From the NCBI GenBank assembly GCA_013400155.1, contig VXBM01000895.1, positions 129,833 through 193,832 on the forward strand: a stretch of 64,000 nt of DNA, given 5' to 3'. Position 1 is the stretch's first letter, and every line of letters begins with the position of its first letter. Source of the DNA: Helopsaltes ochotensis (Eukaryota; Chordata; Aves; Passeriformes; Locustellidae). Positions 24,875 to 37,934 of the stretch are shown here, piece after piece. The translations under genes and the position numbers were made by a program. The notes below the pieces were generated by a model. It did no database searches, was not told the DNA's origin, and saw only the letters and a list, made by a program, of their open reading frames with translations.

Positions 24875-26509
24875 CTCTAAAAATGATCCAATTGCAATTA
24901 AGGCCTTAGAAGTGGAAGTCAATTCAAAGCAAAACAGGCCACCGTCTCCCTGCCATCGTGCCCTCATTTGCAGTAGCAAAGCTGGACTTAGAAGCACGTA
25001 AGATATTACTCAGCTCAAGTGATGTGTCAGGAAGGCAGCTCTGGCTGCAGATAATCCACTGAAATCAGCACTAAACCCACCAAAGCACAGAGCTTGGACC
25101 ATCTCCAACCTCGCTTGGGGTGCTGGGACAGCTCAAGGGACCGAACTCGGCTTGACAAGAGAAATTTGTTTCTTCTCAAAACCAGAGTGTTCCACCAAAG
25201 AGAGCGAAGGAGTGTAATTATGCCAGGTGCTTTATCCAAAAATAAGCACCATGTGGGAAACACAGAGCCTTACTCAGTACCAGCAAGTCAAAGGGCTGGA
25301 AAGGAGAGATAACCAGATAGGAAAAGAGAGGTTTCTGGGCTAAGCCAAGTCAATGCTGTGTTTCTGACAAGTTTTTCCAGTAGCCTTTTGCAATGGGAAA
25401 GAAATTGTGGATTTGAGGAGCTGATGGCACTTAGGATAGCAAAAAGGAAGAACTCTTGACGTTTTTCTTCAGTGTGGCTCAGCAGCAATGGACAGGCTCA
25501 GGACAGCTGAGCCAGCGCAGTCAGTGGGCAGGGGAGAGACCTCCCAGCCTGAGGCACATATTCTGTCTGGGACAGAAGATTTGTTTCATCCCCCAGCTGA
25601 TTCCCAGACGTTATTTTTCACATGGCAAGGGGCCTGCTCTGCTCACAAGGTGCACAGAAGAGGGACATTTGACTGACAGCCATGGGCCTCCTCCAATGGG
25701 CAGTTCCACAGTTCTAATGGCATTGGAGGCACAGATGAGACTACTTCTAGGAGGAAGGGGGTAAAACTGAAAAAAAGTACTCTTCCACCTCAAGAAATGC
25801 CTTTGCATCTATTCATATCCATGCTCTAGGTAGGCAAAAAGGGAAGGGGAAAACCCCTCAACCCATGGGAGCAGATGAGATTCCTGCCAGTGTTGGGAGC
25901 TGCTCCCTGGGGAAAAGCAGGCTGGAGACTGAATGAGAGGAGGGGGAGAGGTTACACTGGCTGTGGTCTTCTGCTGAACAGAGAAATGTCTGCTCATGGA
26001 CAGGCATCAGAGCAGCTCAAGTTACTGCTGATTTGCTGCAGAGAAAACACTCTCTGCTCAGTTTATCAGATCTGCCCTAGGAGTAGAGATCAGCCCTGTG
26101 CGTGTTTTCATCCAGACTCACTTCAACACCAAGAGGTGCCCATTCAGGGATACAACTGACCTGCCTCCCCTGCACCCTCATGGGCCAGAACAAGGAACTG
26201 GACTTATCCATGCCCATTTCATTCATTGGGGAGGTGTAGGTGTGAGATACAATGGGCATTTTATCCTCCACTGCTCCAGGGCAGTGAAGGAACATAACCA
26301 AATCCACCATGATCTGTAGCTCCTTCTGAACAATCCCCTGTGGAAACCAAAGCTCAGTGCAGGTGTGTCCCAGATCTTTTCCCAGCATGGCATTCTAGAG
26401 ACAAGGATCAGCCTGAGCAAGCACAGCCAAGGAGACATTATGGAATTACATTTTCCTTTATACAGTGATAATTGATGATCAGGCCATTAGAACAGAGATT
26501 AATGTCAGA

Positions 26510-26580
26510 GGGTCACAGAAGATAGGCTAGAAGGGACCTTGTGGTCATCTAAATCCATCCAACCACTCCTCAAAAGTCTC
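26510..26580 (-). mobile_element. CR1 LINE 3' tail fragment, reversed
   Basis: GGTCACAGAAGATAGGCTAG, AAGGGACCTTGTGGTCATCT and CCATCCAACCACTCCT match the reverse complement of a CR1 3' end. It is short and diverged. Confidence 0.72.
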
Positions 26581-28173
26581 ATTTCTGGCAGATATTTTGT
26601 CTTTTCAGAGTAAGAGGGAAGTTTCCAACCAGTATTTAAAAAAAATTCTTTGACTAACTACAAAATACTTAATTCATTTCTCTTATATATAAAAGGCCTC
26701 TAAAGGCACTTAAGGTAATTTCAAAATGGAATCAAACTCTTGATGAAAAGAGGTACTTCTGAATTTCTACCTTGTTTCTATCACAATAATTCTTCTTGGA
26801 GCAATAAAAACTCCAGGAGCTCATTCTTCTCTTGTTTTTAACCTTTGTGGTCAGCTAAAATATTGTTGTTTTCATTTAAAAATATTTAGAATTTCCAGCA
26901 AAAATAAATGATTCCTGCTTCCACAGATGTGTGACATACTGTGGCACCAGGCAAGCAGTAAGGACACAAGGGATTTTCTGTGAGGAGTTTTGGTGCAATG
27001 AACTCTTCCCACATTTTTCCCTCACCTGGTTTCCTCCTGAGTTCCTGCTTATGTTGAACCAGGATAGGGAGGCTGGCAGGGAGGGAAGGAAGCATCTTCA
27101 TACTTCAGTGAACTTGTCTGAGAGTTGCCAGCAAAGTGTGAAGCTCTGGGGTGACTAATGTGGAAGTGTTATGCCGTATTTACCTCCCTTAATTGCAATT
27201 TCATCATGTAATAATAATAGGTTGTGATTGATTGTGACCCTTCATGGCTGCAGGATGTTGGTCCTCAGGAAGAACTGATTGATCACTGGAGCTGTCATTT
27301 GACCATGCAGACCTCTTCCACCAGCTTTTAGAAGGAGAACAAAAGTGTTTTTAAATAAATAAGCCTTTAAAAGATCCCAGGTCACTCTCAGGAGACTCCT
27401 AGCTCCTTCCTATCCTCATTGTGCCAGTTAGCAGAGCGGCCAGTTGCTAAAGAGCTGTTTCAAGTGGCATCATTTGGGTGCTGCAAACCTCCAGAGATCC
27501 TTCCTCACCTTAGACCCCCTCCAGGTGGGGAAACACTGGTGCAGGCCAGCAGGGATCACCCCCTCAAGCTCCCTAGAGAGGGCTTCAGTTGGTGGCTCTG
27601 ACACCAGGACAGCTTCTGCTCTCTAATCCCTCCGGAGAGCAGGGGTCCAATCCTCAGATGGGATTTGTATCTGCTTAAATGCTTTAAGGAACTGCGGGCT
27701 GAGAGCCAGGAATGCACCTTTGATTGCAAGCACAGCCACAGGCTCCCTGCCCATCCTTGGGTAAATCCCTTTGCACTCGTGGTGCAGGGATGAAATTTCT
27801 CCTGCCTGAATGGCAATGCTTTTGGAAACAAGGACTGACCATTCCACAGAGAAGTTGTCCTTCCATCCCAATGGGATTCAAAGTGACAAAAGACCTCTTG
27901 GAAATTCCTGCAACAGCCACAAGGACCTTTTACTCCAGGCTTCATCTCTTTCCATCCCCGTGAGAGGCTCAGCAGCTTTCAGGTGACTTTAGGCACTGCG
28001 TGATGTCAGAACATTAATAAACAGAGGTCTGCTCTCTGCCAGGGACACAGCCCTGCGCTCTGCCAGAAGTGTTGTCAAGCAGCTATAACTGCCTGTAATT
28101 GAGCTCTCAGAAGTGTCTGCCCTGAGGTGAGCCAAGGAGAAATCTTACAAATGAAGATAATAGATGTTTATGT

Positions 28174-28195
28174 CACACACACACACACACACACA
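28174..28195 (+). repeat. (CA)11 microsatellite
   Basis: Eleven perfect CA units. Likely polymorphic. Confidence 0.95.
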
Positions 28196-31100
28196 GAGCA
28201 AGCTACACTCACTCACTTGATAAATCCACCTTCAGCAGTGGTTGCAATTGCTTTGTCCTCCACAGCTGAGTTAGGGTGTCTCTGGCAGCATTTACGCCTC
28301 AGCAAGCAGAGCAGGGCTGCTTCTTTCCCTGCACAGAGCCATGCCTGGAGCAGGTCACAGTAATCCATGTAACATCTTTATCCTACAAATATTCATAAAT
28401 TTCTGCAGATTTCCAGACAGAATTCATTATCTGCAGGCATTCACCAGAACATCTGGAGAAACAGGGCCAGCCACATTGTTAACATCAATCAATTCTGCTT
28501 CCTTGAAGTCAACACAGCTATGCCAGCTTGCCCTTGACAAGAATTAGTCAATCTTTTCTAAACTATAAGCTGTTCCTGAATTTACTCTTTACTCCCAGGT
28601 TACATCATTATTTAAACTTTGAAACAGGAGAGTGAAGGTGGTGAACAGCAAAAAAGATACACATGGATTCATCTGTAATATCCAAGTGCTGATTCAGAAT
28701 TAACAATTCTGTCAGGGTAAGGTAAGGCAGATTTGTGACCTCTGCTCTCAGGATGGAAGCAATACAAAGGTGGTCTGGCAGGGTAAGCAGCTTGCCAAAA
28801 ATCCTCCATTGAAACAATCCAGGAGCATAAAGGAAGCCTTCCAAAACACAGGTTTTTGTTTTAGCTTTTTAGATAACCTCCTAAAGGGGTTGTGAACCTC
28901 TGAAGAGCCAGCAAAACCACCCAAACACCTGGGGCTGAAGTGTTTTGAGGTAACAATTTCAGAAATCGTTGGTCCTGAGGCCTGGGTCCTAAATAGGCTT
29001 CTAACAAACACTGTAAGCAAATTGCTTCTAGATTTTGAAGCTAGAGGCCATATAGTTAATTTTCTTTATAGTGGTTGTTGCAGAGCTGTGATTTGGATTT
29101 GTGCTGGAAACAGCATTGATAACCCAGGGATGTTTCCCCTACTGCTGAGCAGGCTGGCACAAAGTCAGGGCCTTTTCTGCTGTCCATCTCACCACTGAAG
29201 AGGCTGAGGGAGGAGATACAGCCAGGACAGCTGATTCAAGGGATATTCCAGACAGTATGGCATCCTGCTCAGCATGAGAGAGAGCTGAGGAAGAAGGAGA
29301 AAGGGAGAACATTTGCAGGGATGGTGTTTGTCTTCCCAAGTCACCATTACATCTGATGGAGCCCTGCTGTTCTGGGGGTGGCTGAGCACCTGCCTGCCAT
29401 GGCAAGTGGGGCAGGCATGACTGGTTTTGATCTCTTTGCTAACACACCTTTTGCTTTACATATTAAACTATCTTTATCTCAAGCCACAGGTTTTCTCAGA
29501 TTTACTCTTCCAAATCTGTCCCTCATCCCAAGAGGGGACAGTGAGTAGGGTTGAGATCCTGGCTGGAGCTGAACCATGTCAAGAAGAGGACAATGTAAAT
29601 CCAAGCCCATTGTAACCATATAGCCCTTGAAAGGTGCTGGGGAAGCAGCAGGGAAATGCTCAACTGTAGGTGACTCTTACCACAATTTCACTCCAGCTGT
29701 GAGTTCCTGTGTCCAGTCAGCCATATTCAACTTAAATTACACATCGATTGTCAAGGGGGCACAGCCCACTGAGCTTCAGAAATAAATACCCTTACATATA
29801 AGGTACCTCTAAGCAGCCCCAGCCCACGCAAAGGACACAGAAAAGCAATATTTGTCCCCGTGCAGTGCTCCCTTTCCCACTCTCCACACGACCCTCCAGC
29901 CATCTGTTCACCGCCGGCAGCTCCCTCCCAGCTCACCCTTTGAAGGCAGTGGATCTCTGCCAGCTGAGGCTGCCCGCCTGGCACTCCTGGCTCTGCTCCC
30001 TCCTGCTTTCCCCAGGGAGGTGCTGGAGCAGCTCTTGCTGCCTGCCGGGCTCACCTGCTAACCAGGTTACCTTGCAGCAACCCAGGCTGGCTGGAAGTGG
30101 CAGCTCCTCCCATGGGAGATGCTGAGCTCCTTGCGGCTGAGGGCAGCAGGTTCTGCTTCGGAAGTGCTTGGAAACAATGGGATTTCTTTGGATATCAGGC
30201 CAATATCTGTAAGGCATTCAACATTTGCTTGCCTTTCTAAATCACCTGAGTTACTTTACTCTGTAGCTGGGACTGGTCCTTTCACACAGAGAGTATCTGC
30301 TGGTCTCTTTAGGTTATGCTCAAAGACCACACTGCTACAGAAAACCCCAGCAGAGCACAGACCTGCACCCCACAGATTCACCCCCGTTCACCCATGCGCA
30401 GCAGAAAACAAAGGTTCATCTCCTCACCCTTGGAGCTATCTGGGATCAGAGGTGGGGTACTGGATGAAAAAAACAGTCCTGCTTGGGAGCATCCTTGGGG
30501 CAGGGACTTGCTCCAGGGACTTGGAAACAAGCTGAACTTGAGATAACAAACCACTAGTCAGAGCCAACACACAAACCAAAGCAGTAAAGCAGAAACACGA
30601 ACACTTCCAATAACCAGGACACACATGCCTGGGACAGAACTGTGGATGATTCAAGTGAAGGAGCCAAATTTTAAACCTCAGCAACAGCCTGTATCTATGA
30701 GAAGAGCCAGGCATCCTGGAAGAAACAGAAAAGCCAGTGGTGCTCAGTGGAAAGCACTTGAAAAAAATTCCCTGAGAACTGCAGGAAAAGGTCTCTTTTT
30801 TGATAGAGTAAAAGCCCGAACCAGAGCCTGAATATGCAGTGTGGTACTAGAAGGAATTTCTCAGGGAGGAAGGATAAGCTGAAGTCCTGGGTAAGACCTG
30901 GGTTAGAGCCTACCAGAGTTCCTGGGAAGGGAGGCTGGAGTTGTGCCATGAAACCTAAGCTACACTCCCTGCCCCCTTTCAAGGGTGATGCAGAATTATC
31001 TAGGGATTCTCTCCTTATTAAAAAGAAAAAAAATTCTTTGCTTCAATGCCAAAAAGTTATATAAAAATAATTAACGGCCAGATTAATGAGAGAGAGTATG

Positions 31101-34100
31101 TCATTAGAAATCAAAAATGAGATAATTCTGTTGTAGACATGAGTGATGGTGAGAAATAAATTATATTTGGCTGACACTAGTTAATTAGCTGGAATCATGG
31201 TGCTTTCTTAAATTTTCTTTGGTGAAGCTTTTAAGGTTTTGACACATCAATTCCCAGCTAAATAACCTCAATGTCAAAGCAGCCAGTTGCATCTTCTCTG
31301 CCAAGCCACTTTTGGAGCATATTATTTTAAAACTTCACCCCTTTGTTCAAGATTTTGGTGTCCACCAGCACATGGCCTGTAATTTCTGGCAAAAGCCCAA
31401 TATCCAGATTCTTCCTGAGGGCAGCTGGTACCAATATTCCCCCTACCAGTCCCTGGTGGGATGGGGAAAAGATCAAGGCAAGAGAAATGGTGATGCCTTC
31501 ACTGCTGTGAGCAGCTCAAATAGCCATGAACCCTTAGCACTGCTGCAGTGCTGCTCATCAAGCACCCCAGAGGACTTACTGAGTGTGAATTAAGCCTCAC
31601 AATTAGAGCTGACTTTATAAATAGATGCAAATAATATTCCTGGAGGACGATGCTCTCCAGTTCTTAAGCAAATCGTTCCAGTGAGAGTGGCTGATTCTTG
31701 CAATCCTATTTGTAAGCCCCTTCTCAGGGGGAAAGAGTAACCTGCAGAGGCAGAAGTCAAGATCTAAAAGTCCTGCAGTACTGATCATGGTCTGCTGGAA
31801 AATAAGGGAAAGCAGCAGGAGAAAAAGAGAATAAACAGCTTGGTGAGAAGAGCTGAGACAGTGAGACCAGCCAACCTACTGCATGTTTGGGGGAGAATCC
31901 TGATTTCCATGAAGGTCTGAGGACTTGCCTTGGCCATAAGGTATTATCCCAGGTGAAGGTACCAGCACTAACATCTGACACAGGAATTCCTCTCTCTAAT
32001 AAAAAAAGCTGTTTAACAAGGTGCTGAAAAACTGCCTTGCGTAGAAATATTTGAATGATTTATAACCAATTAGTCACTATTATTACCTTTCTAAATATCT
32101 TCATTAGGAAAAGTTTTAACGCCATGATTCTTAACCACAGAGAGAAATTGGAAGATAATAGATTAGCTTCAAATAAAGCAATTTATGGACAGAGCTAGTG
32201 GCTAGGTAACATTTTTGAAGAGAAAAAAAAAACCAAAAACTGCAATGACCTGGTAGTTGGGGATCTGGAATTGCCAGCAGCACAAACTCCCAGCAATTTG
32301 AACACCAAGCACAAGGAAAATACACATATATAATAAAGACATCTTCCTGAAAACAGGCCCCAGTGAAAACCTTCTTAAGCTTCAAGGTACTTTTAAATGA
32401 TTCATTTTGGCCCAAAGCTCATGTGATTCCACCTACGAAATCTACCAACTTTTTCAATGCCTTTGTTAGCATGGACTCAACTCCAAGATTTACCAGCATT
32501 TCTTGCCCTCACAGATCCTCTCCAGACCTTTCCCTAGTGCTTACAGCTCTCCAGATGATCCTTTCTCATTTCAACCTTCCCTCACCTTGCTCAGGGAGGT
32601 CTCAACACCCTCTGAGTGCCACACAGAGATGTTCCTGCCAGCAGCCTGTACACTTTCAGGTGATTCCTCTCTGCTCTGTGGATTCTCATCCCTGCAAGAT
32701 GGTGCTTCTCTGGGATGCTGCCATCAGCCCAAGCATCTCCCCTCGAAATACCACATTTTAGGAGATGCACAACTTGGAGACCTGCTTGATTTCTATGTTA
32801 AATAGGTTGTTTCTCAGCTTTCTTGTATCAACCAAGAGAAAAAGCAAATCCACCTTGGTTATCACCAAGTTTAGCAGCAGCATTTCAACAGTCTCATCTA
32901 CCTCTTCATCAATCCATTTGTATTCAGGATCTTCCTCCTTCAGCTGAGGTTCTCAGGTCTACAAGACAACCCTTCAGCTCATCTTCTTCAGAACAAACCC
33001 TTCTCTGTATCAAGGACCCCATGAACCACAGACATCCTTATCCTTGTCTTCTAGATGCTCTTGCCAAAACTGCCCTTGAGAATGGCCCCCAAACCAAACT
33101 GGGGAATGAATCCCCAATATCCACAAGCCCAGGTATAGTTTTTATTCAAACTGGGAATAGTTTTCAGGGGCATACAGAGGACAGGGACAATGCTGAACCC
33201 CACAAGGACTCCCCTTCCCTTTCCTCTGCAGCACCAACCCTCGTGAAGGAAAAGCACCCACACTCATTCCAACCCAGAACTGAGCTGCTCATATAAAATA
33301 GAGAAATGAGGGACAGGGATCCACGAGCTGCTGTAAAATCAGGGTGAACTCAGATCCAAACTGCCTCCAGGACTGACATCTGCTGGGGCATTCACACCTG
33401 GTTTGGAATGAAATCAAGGGGAGGTGAGAATGAGGTAAGGAGCAGCTCAACTCCATCAAGCTGAGGTCATCCAGCTGTGCTGCTTGAAAGTTACATGGGA
33501 ATGTTAAAGTAAAATGTACATATTTTAAAAATGAGACACCTATAGAGTTTAAGCATTGCCAGAGTTTGGGAGCAGCTAATTACAGCCCTGACCAGCTGGA
33601 GGTTTCCAGGTTAAATTCTTCCTAAATTGCTAAATTAAATCTTGTGCTCCGTTCTGACTCCTCCTCAAAAGAGTCTCTGAAAAATGGACAACCTGAAAGA
33701 GTACCATCAATTACTCTGTACCAGATGCAAGGCTTGCAAAGAAAAATGAAATTATTTAAATTCATTTTCAGTGGCATTTGGTACATTACATAGATCTGTA
33801 TAATTCTTCAGGTCTTGCTTTGTATAGCACTGCCCCGGGACTCTTCTGAATTTAGTGATAATGAAGTTTTATGTCAAAAAATGCTGACTGTGTAGGGAGC
33901 AACACCAACTACTGACTGCAGAGGCTGGATCAGCATCATTACAGTAAGAGCAAAGCTTTGGAAAAGTAACTCGGCACTGGAGAGGTTCTCCACTGCAGCT
34001 GTAAAGGACTGAGTTTGCCCTGGAGCATCCCTGAGCCCATCCAGTTTTTGCAGCAGAGCCAAGGGTAATCCCTCAGATCTCTTCCCAGCCCTGCCATTGG

Positions 34101-34329
34101 ATGCAGGAGTCCAGCGGGGCAGATCAGCCCCACACCTCTGACTGAGCAGCACCCGGACACCTCTGGGAAAGGAAAGGCTCAGGCTCCCAGAGCTGCCTGG
34201 AGCCCGTGCTCAGGATCCTGTCCCTTGGCCTCAGCACAGGCTCCCGGCTTTGCAGCTGCACCCACAGCCCCGGGATGGATGCGCCCGTGCGGGGACAGCG
34301 CTTCCAACCCTCCCGAATGAACACAGGCG

Positions 34330-34370
34330 TGCCTTCGCTTCGTAAAATAGAGTTTTTATTTGTTCATACA
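34330..34370 (-). terminator. HS3ST3B1: Candidate HS3ST3B1 polyadenylation site
   Basis: On the minus strand AATAAA lies at 34360-34355. It is preceded by TTTGTATGAAC, which contains a UGUA-type CFIm site, and is followed about 25-35 nt later by a GU-rich CGCCTGTGTTC. Cleavage would fall near 34335-34342. Upstream UGUA, hexamer and downstream GU element are all present in order. A more proximal variant signal could also be used. Confidence 0.55.
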
Positions 34371-34464
34371 AATAGTATGAATTATCAGAATTTCATTTTC
34401 CTAGAAACATCTTTCTCTGTGTAAAATTAATTTGTGTTGTACATACCACAAAATACCCCATATA

Positions 34465-34576
34465 TTTTTTTTTTTAGATTTTCTTTTTTGTGGCTTTTTT
34501 TTTTAATTTTCTTTTTTGTGGCTTTTTTTTTTTTGTCTGTTTTTTTTTCTTTTTTGTTTTTTTTTTCTTTTTTTTT
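34465..34576 (+). repeat. T-rich low-complexity tract with internal duplication (A-rich in HS3ST3B1 mRNA)
   Basis: About 110 bp made almost wholly of T with scattered G and C. A unit beginning ATTTTCTTTTTTGTGGC occurs twice in tandem, near 34478 and 34506. It lies 105-220 nt upstream of the predicted cleavage site, so the 3'UTR would carry an A-rich stretch there. Confidence 0.9.
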
Positions 34577-37500
34577 ACAAATTGGATACTACACTATAGA
34601 ACCATGTTACAGACAACACATCACTAATAGCTATACTGCACTTTGAAATACAGGACTGAATGAAACTCAGCCATAAATTAATGTTACAATATGAAAAAAA
34701 ATCAACCAAACAAACTTCTACTCACATCTCCAAGCTTAATTTAAAAATAAGGGGGGGTATATAAAAAAATCCACTGATTCCAATATTAGCAACCAGAAGA
34801 ACAACACAGATAATTCACCTTCATTGTCATATTTGTTAGGTAAGGCTTTTTTACATTAAAAGTCTAGTGCAGACTTCATTATGAAGGATATTAAGTCAGG
34901 AGTAACAATTTGCTTATGGTTAGAAGAGTTATTCCTCATTCTCTGTATTTCCACTCTCCACAAGAGTTCTTTGCAGCAGGGCTTGATTATACAGATTAAG
35001 CCCCCACTCTGCTGTACAGCTCAGGAAGGCATTGGGATATTAAAAACTTGTTTCCAGGAAAGCAAGGAAGACATAGGGGATGGAAAACTCTTCCGGCCCT
35101 GAGCAGGCAGCACACACTCTGGAGGGAAGCACCTGGACAGGAGCCCATGCCAACACACAGGTCCTGGAGGCTCCACAGTGAAATGCTCTGGGAAGTGGCA
35201 TGGCCACAGCTGGGAGCTCACCCAAGGGCCAAGAGGAGAGGTCAAGCTTCTTTCATGTATTGCATAAGCTGCTAGAAGGAAGACTGAGGTTTTGAGAACC
35301 TCAAAAAAAAAAAAAAATCACTTGTTTTTCCACCAGGAAGTATTTTCTTCTCAGTGCCTGCAGCTCCTACCCCTCAGTCACTCAACGGTGGCAGGGTCTG
35401 GGATGAAGCAGACACGCTCCTGCATTCATCAACTGTCCTGGCAGCAGGAAACAGAGCCAGGGACCTGGCTGGAGTTGAAGCCAAACCCCTCAAAAGTGCA
35501 TAGATCCATCCAGCCCCTCAGGCCTGCAGCTGGGTTTTGCAGGACAGGGGGAAAGCTGGGGCATGCACAGCCCAGCATGTCCCACCTCCCCCCTGTACCC
35601 CCTGAAGTCAGACTGCATTGGCCCAAAGTTTCATTTCTTCACTAGAAGTGGCTCAGGGCAAGAAGGAGAACTTCCCTGTTCGTGGGAAGATGTGTTTGGA
35701 GACAAACCCCAAGGAGGGATTTGCATCCTGCTCACAGTAGCTTTGTAGGTAGCTCAGGCTGATGTTATGCTTAAAATCTCCCTTTCCTTGAGGTCACCTT
35801 TGTGCACTGAACCCCAAGTGTGAACCCACACACGGTGGCATGAGTCCCTAAATCCCTTTGGAGGTGTGACACTGCTGAGCCAAACCAAAAGCCCTCAGGT
35901 TTAAACAAAGCTCAGAAAGGCAGCTCCCTAGCAGCTGCAGCAGACCCAGAGCCGAGCCTGCTCTTTGCTCTGTCAGAGCAGGACTAGATCAGGACTCAGA
36001 CAGAGCAGCCCAGGCTCTGAGGAACCTTTTCATCACCCAGCAGCCACAACAGAGAGATGGAAGGAGCAGGCAAGAGTGAGGAGGCTGCAAAAGTAAAACA
36101 AACATTTGGGAAACACCTCTGAATGGGCTCCACCACAGCTGGGCACAGCTCAGCAAAAGGGCAGCTCCAAGGGGGAGCAATGGGTAACTCTGGAGAGGTG
36201 CAGGGCCTGGATTTCCACAGGCAATGGATATGAAATTAGATATTCTGCCCACTGGTGCTTTTGCTGTTTCCAGTTTCACTCACACTGTTTATGGAAGTGC
36301 TCCCACAGCAACACCAGGAGATGCTCGGTGCAGTGCATCATTTCGGTGCTGCAGGTGAGGTGTGACGAGTTTTACTGCCCAAAGACATCATAACTCTATT
36401 TCTGTTAAAAATTCAATGAGAAAGTCACTTCTGCTGCCACCTTACTCTTAAAGTGTTCCAGTCAAGCTGGCAGACCCTCTGACAGCAATAATAAGGCACC
36501 GGACACACCCAGTGCTTGCTTATCAGGACCTCCTGAGCTCACAAAACACCGACAGAGCTCTCAGGACAGCCCACCCAACCTGTCCTGGAGTCCCACAGCA
36601 ACTGGTTACACTCCAGGAGAAGGGTTTCATTCAGGTTAATGGTCACATATTTGGAGTCTCCTGCCCTGCCTGGCTGCCACCCCTGTGCTCAGCCAGGGTA
36701 CCCAGGGACTGCCAGGAATAGTCCAACGCCAGCATGCCCAGATTCCCCCCGCTCCTTACAGATTCATCCTTTTTGGTAAAGCAGCACATCTTGACTCTAG
36801 GTAAACGATCCTTGGGAGAGACCACAGTTACGGTGCTGGACCAAAAAGTGATGGGAATTAAGAGGGCTAAGGGTGATGTTCCCCAGTCTCATGCACTGGG
36901 AGGTGCTGCGGTGGCCGGGGCTGGAGGTAACAGTGCCTGTGCCGTGTCCTGGGACACACTCCACGCTGGGCATGAGGCCAGGCAGACACCTGAGGTTTTC
37001 CCAGTGGTTCTGCTGGTGTCTTTGGTGGGTGGAGGGTGCTCCATGTCCCGCAGGCACTGCCATCCCCCAGCAGTGCCTGCCGTGCACGGGTATTCCTGGA
37101 GCGATACTTTCTGCAAGTCATTCTACCAGCACCACACGTCACACACAGTATGAGCATCTTGTATTTGTCCTGCAGTAAAGATTTTAAATGCATAGAGGGA
37201 TTGTGGGAAAGAACCTCCTGGACTAAAGGCAGGAAGGAAAACTGTAGTGAGGAGAGCTCTGCCCATGCAACAGGCTCTGCAGCTTCTCTGCTGGAAAAAG
37301 AGCACATTGCCCTCCTGGCAATCCTGAGCAAGAACCCTATGGCTTGGGGTTCCCATGCTTACAGCTGCTGGGAAAACACGCTGCTGCTCAGCAGAGGTAA
37401 TACAGGGTGCAGGGATGCCCAGCCTTCCCCCCACCTCACCCCAGAGAAATACCCCCAGGGCCATGGAACTAACCTGAAAATTGTGGGATGGGGGAGAACA

Positions 37501-37588
37501 ACAGCAGAGCAGAGACTGGGACACTGGAATAGGGAAAGCAAGTGTTTATAAAGGCCAAATACCCGTAACAAAAATAAACTTGTGCTTT

Positions 37589-37608
37589 CCCTCCCTCCCT
37601 TCCCTCCC
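37589..37608 (-). promoter_or_regulatory. G-quadruplex motif in the HS3ST3B1 3'UTR
   Basis: On the gene strand five GGG runs are separated by loops of only 1-2 nt (plus-strand CCC at 37589-91, 37593-95, 37597-99, 37602-04 and 37606-08). This satisfies the usual intramolecular quadruplex pattern and would be present in the mRNA about 330 nt after the stop codon. Confidence 0.7.
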
Positions 37609-37934
37609 TTGCTTCTTTCGATTTTTAAATACAAATTTTGTTTAGGAAAAGTGGAAGCACTGTCTGTTACAAACCAAACCAAACCAAAGAGAAAGCAGAA
37701 GGGGAAAAAAACAAGGAAAGGAGAGACATTAGAATTAAACACTGTGGAATGTTAAACAGGTTACAGGCTACTGTTCTAGCCAGTGCGGTTAGGCAGCTTA
37801 GTGAATTAATTGCTTAGGAATTAAAAATAAATTATTATAAAATAGATTTCTGTACATTTTACATACATATATATCTCTTTATATAAGCAAACCGTGCTGG
37901 GCAAGTAATAACAGGGGATTTTCTCATGCCAGGC

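Larger units (their letters stand above)
20301..34329. other. Intergenic DNA downstream of HS3ST3B1, no supported gene
   Basis: The region holds two CR1 tails, the poly(G) and CA repeats, and AT-rich blocks at about 21840-22690 and 31040-31290 that resemble conserved non-coding elements. All open frames are short or look like random frames. In mammals HS3ST3B1 sits in a gene-poor region of 17p12, and this desert-like DNA fits that. Confidence 0.55.
34335..37934 (-). other. HS3ST3B1: Predicted HS3ST3B1 3'UTR (about 3.6 kb)
   Basis: The segment runs from the TGA stop to the first strong polyadenylation signature on the gene strand. No AATAAA was seen on the minus strand between the stop and 34360, only weaker variants such as AGTAAA near 36373. 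Just after the stop is an AU-rich block (about 37820-37900) with ATATATATGTATGTAAAATG and AATAATTTATTTTTAAT, which resembles an AU-rich stability element. Further on are a G-triplet cluster (37589-37608) and an A-rich tract (34465-34576 as T on the plus strand). Open frames in this stretch have no recognisable homology. The extent is inferred from signals only. Confidence 0.55.
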
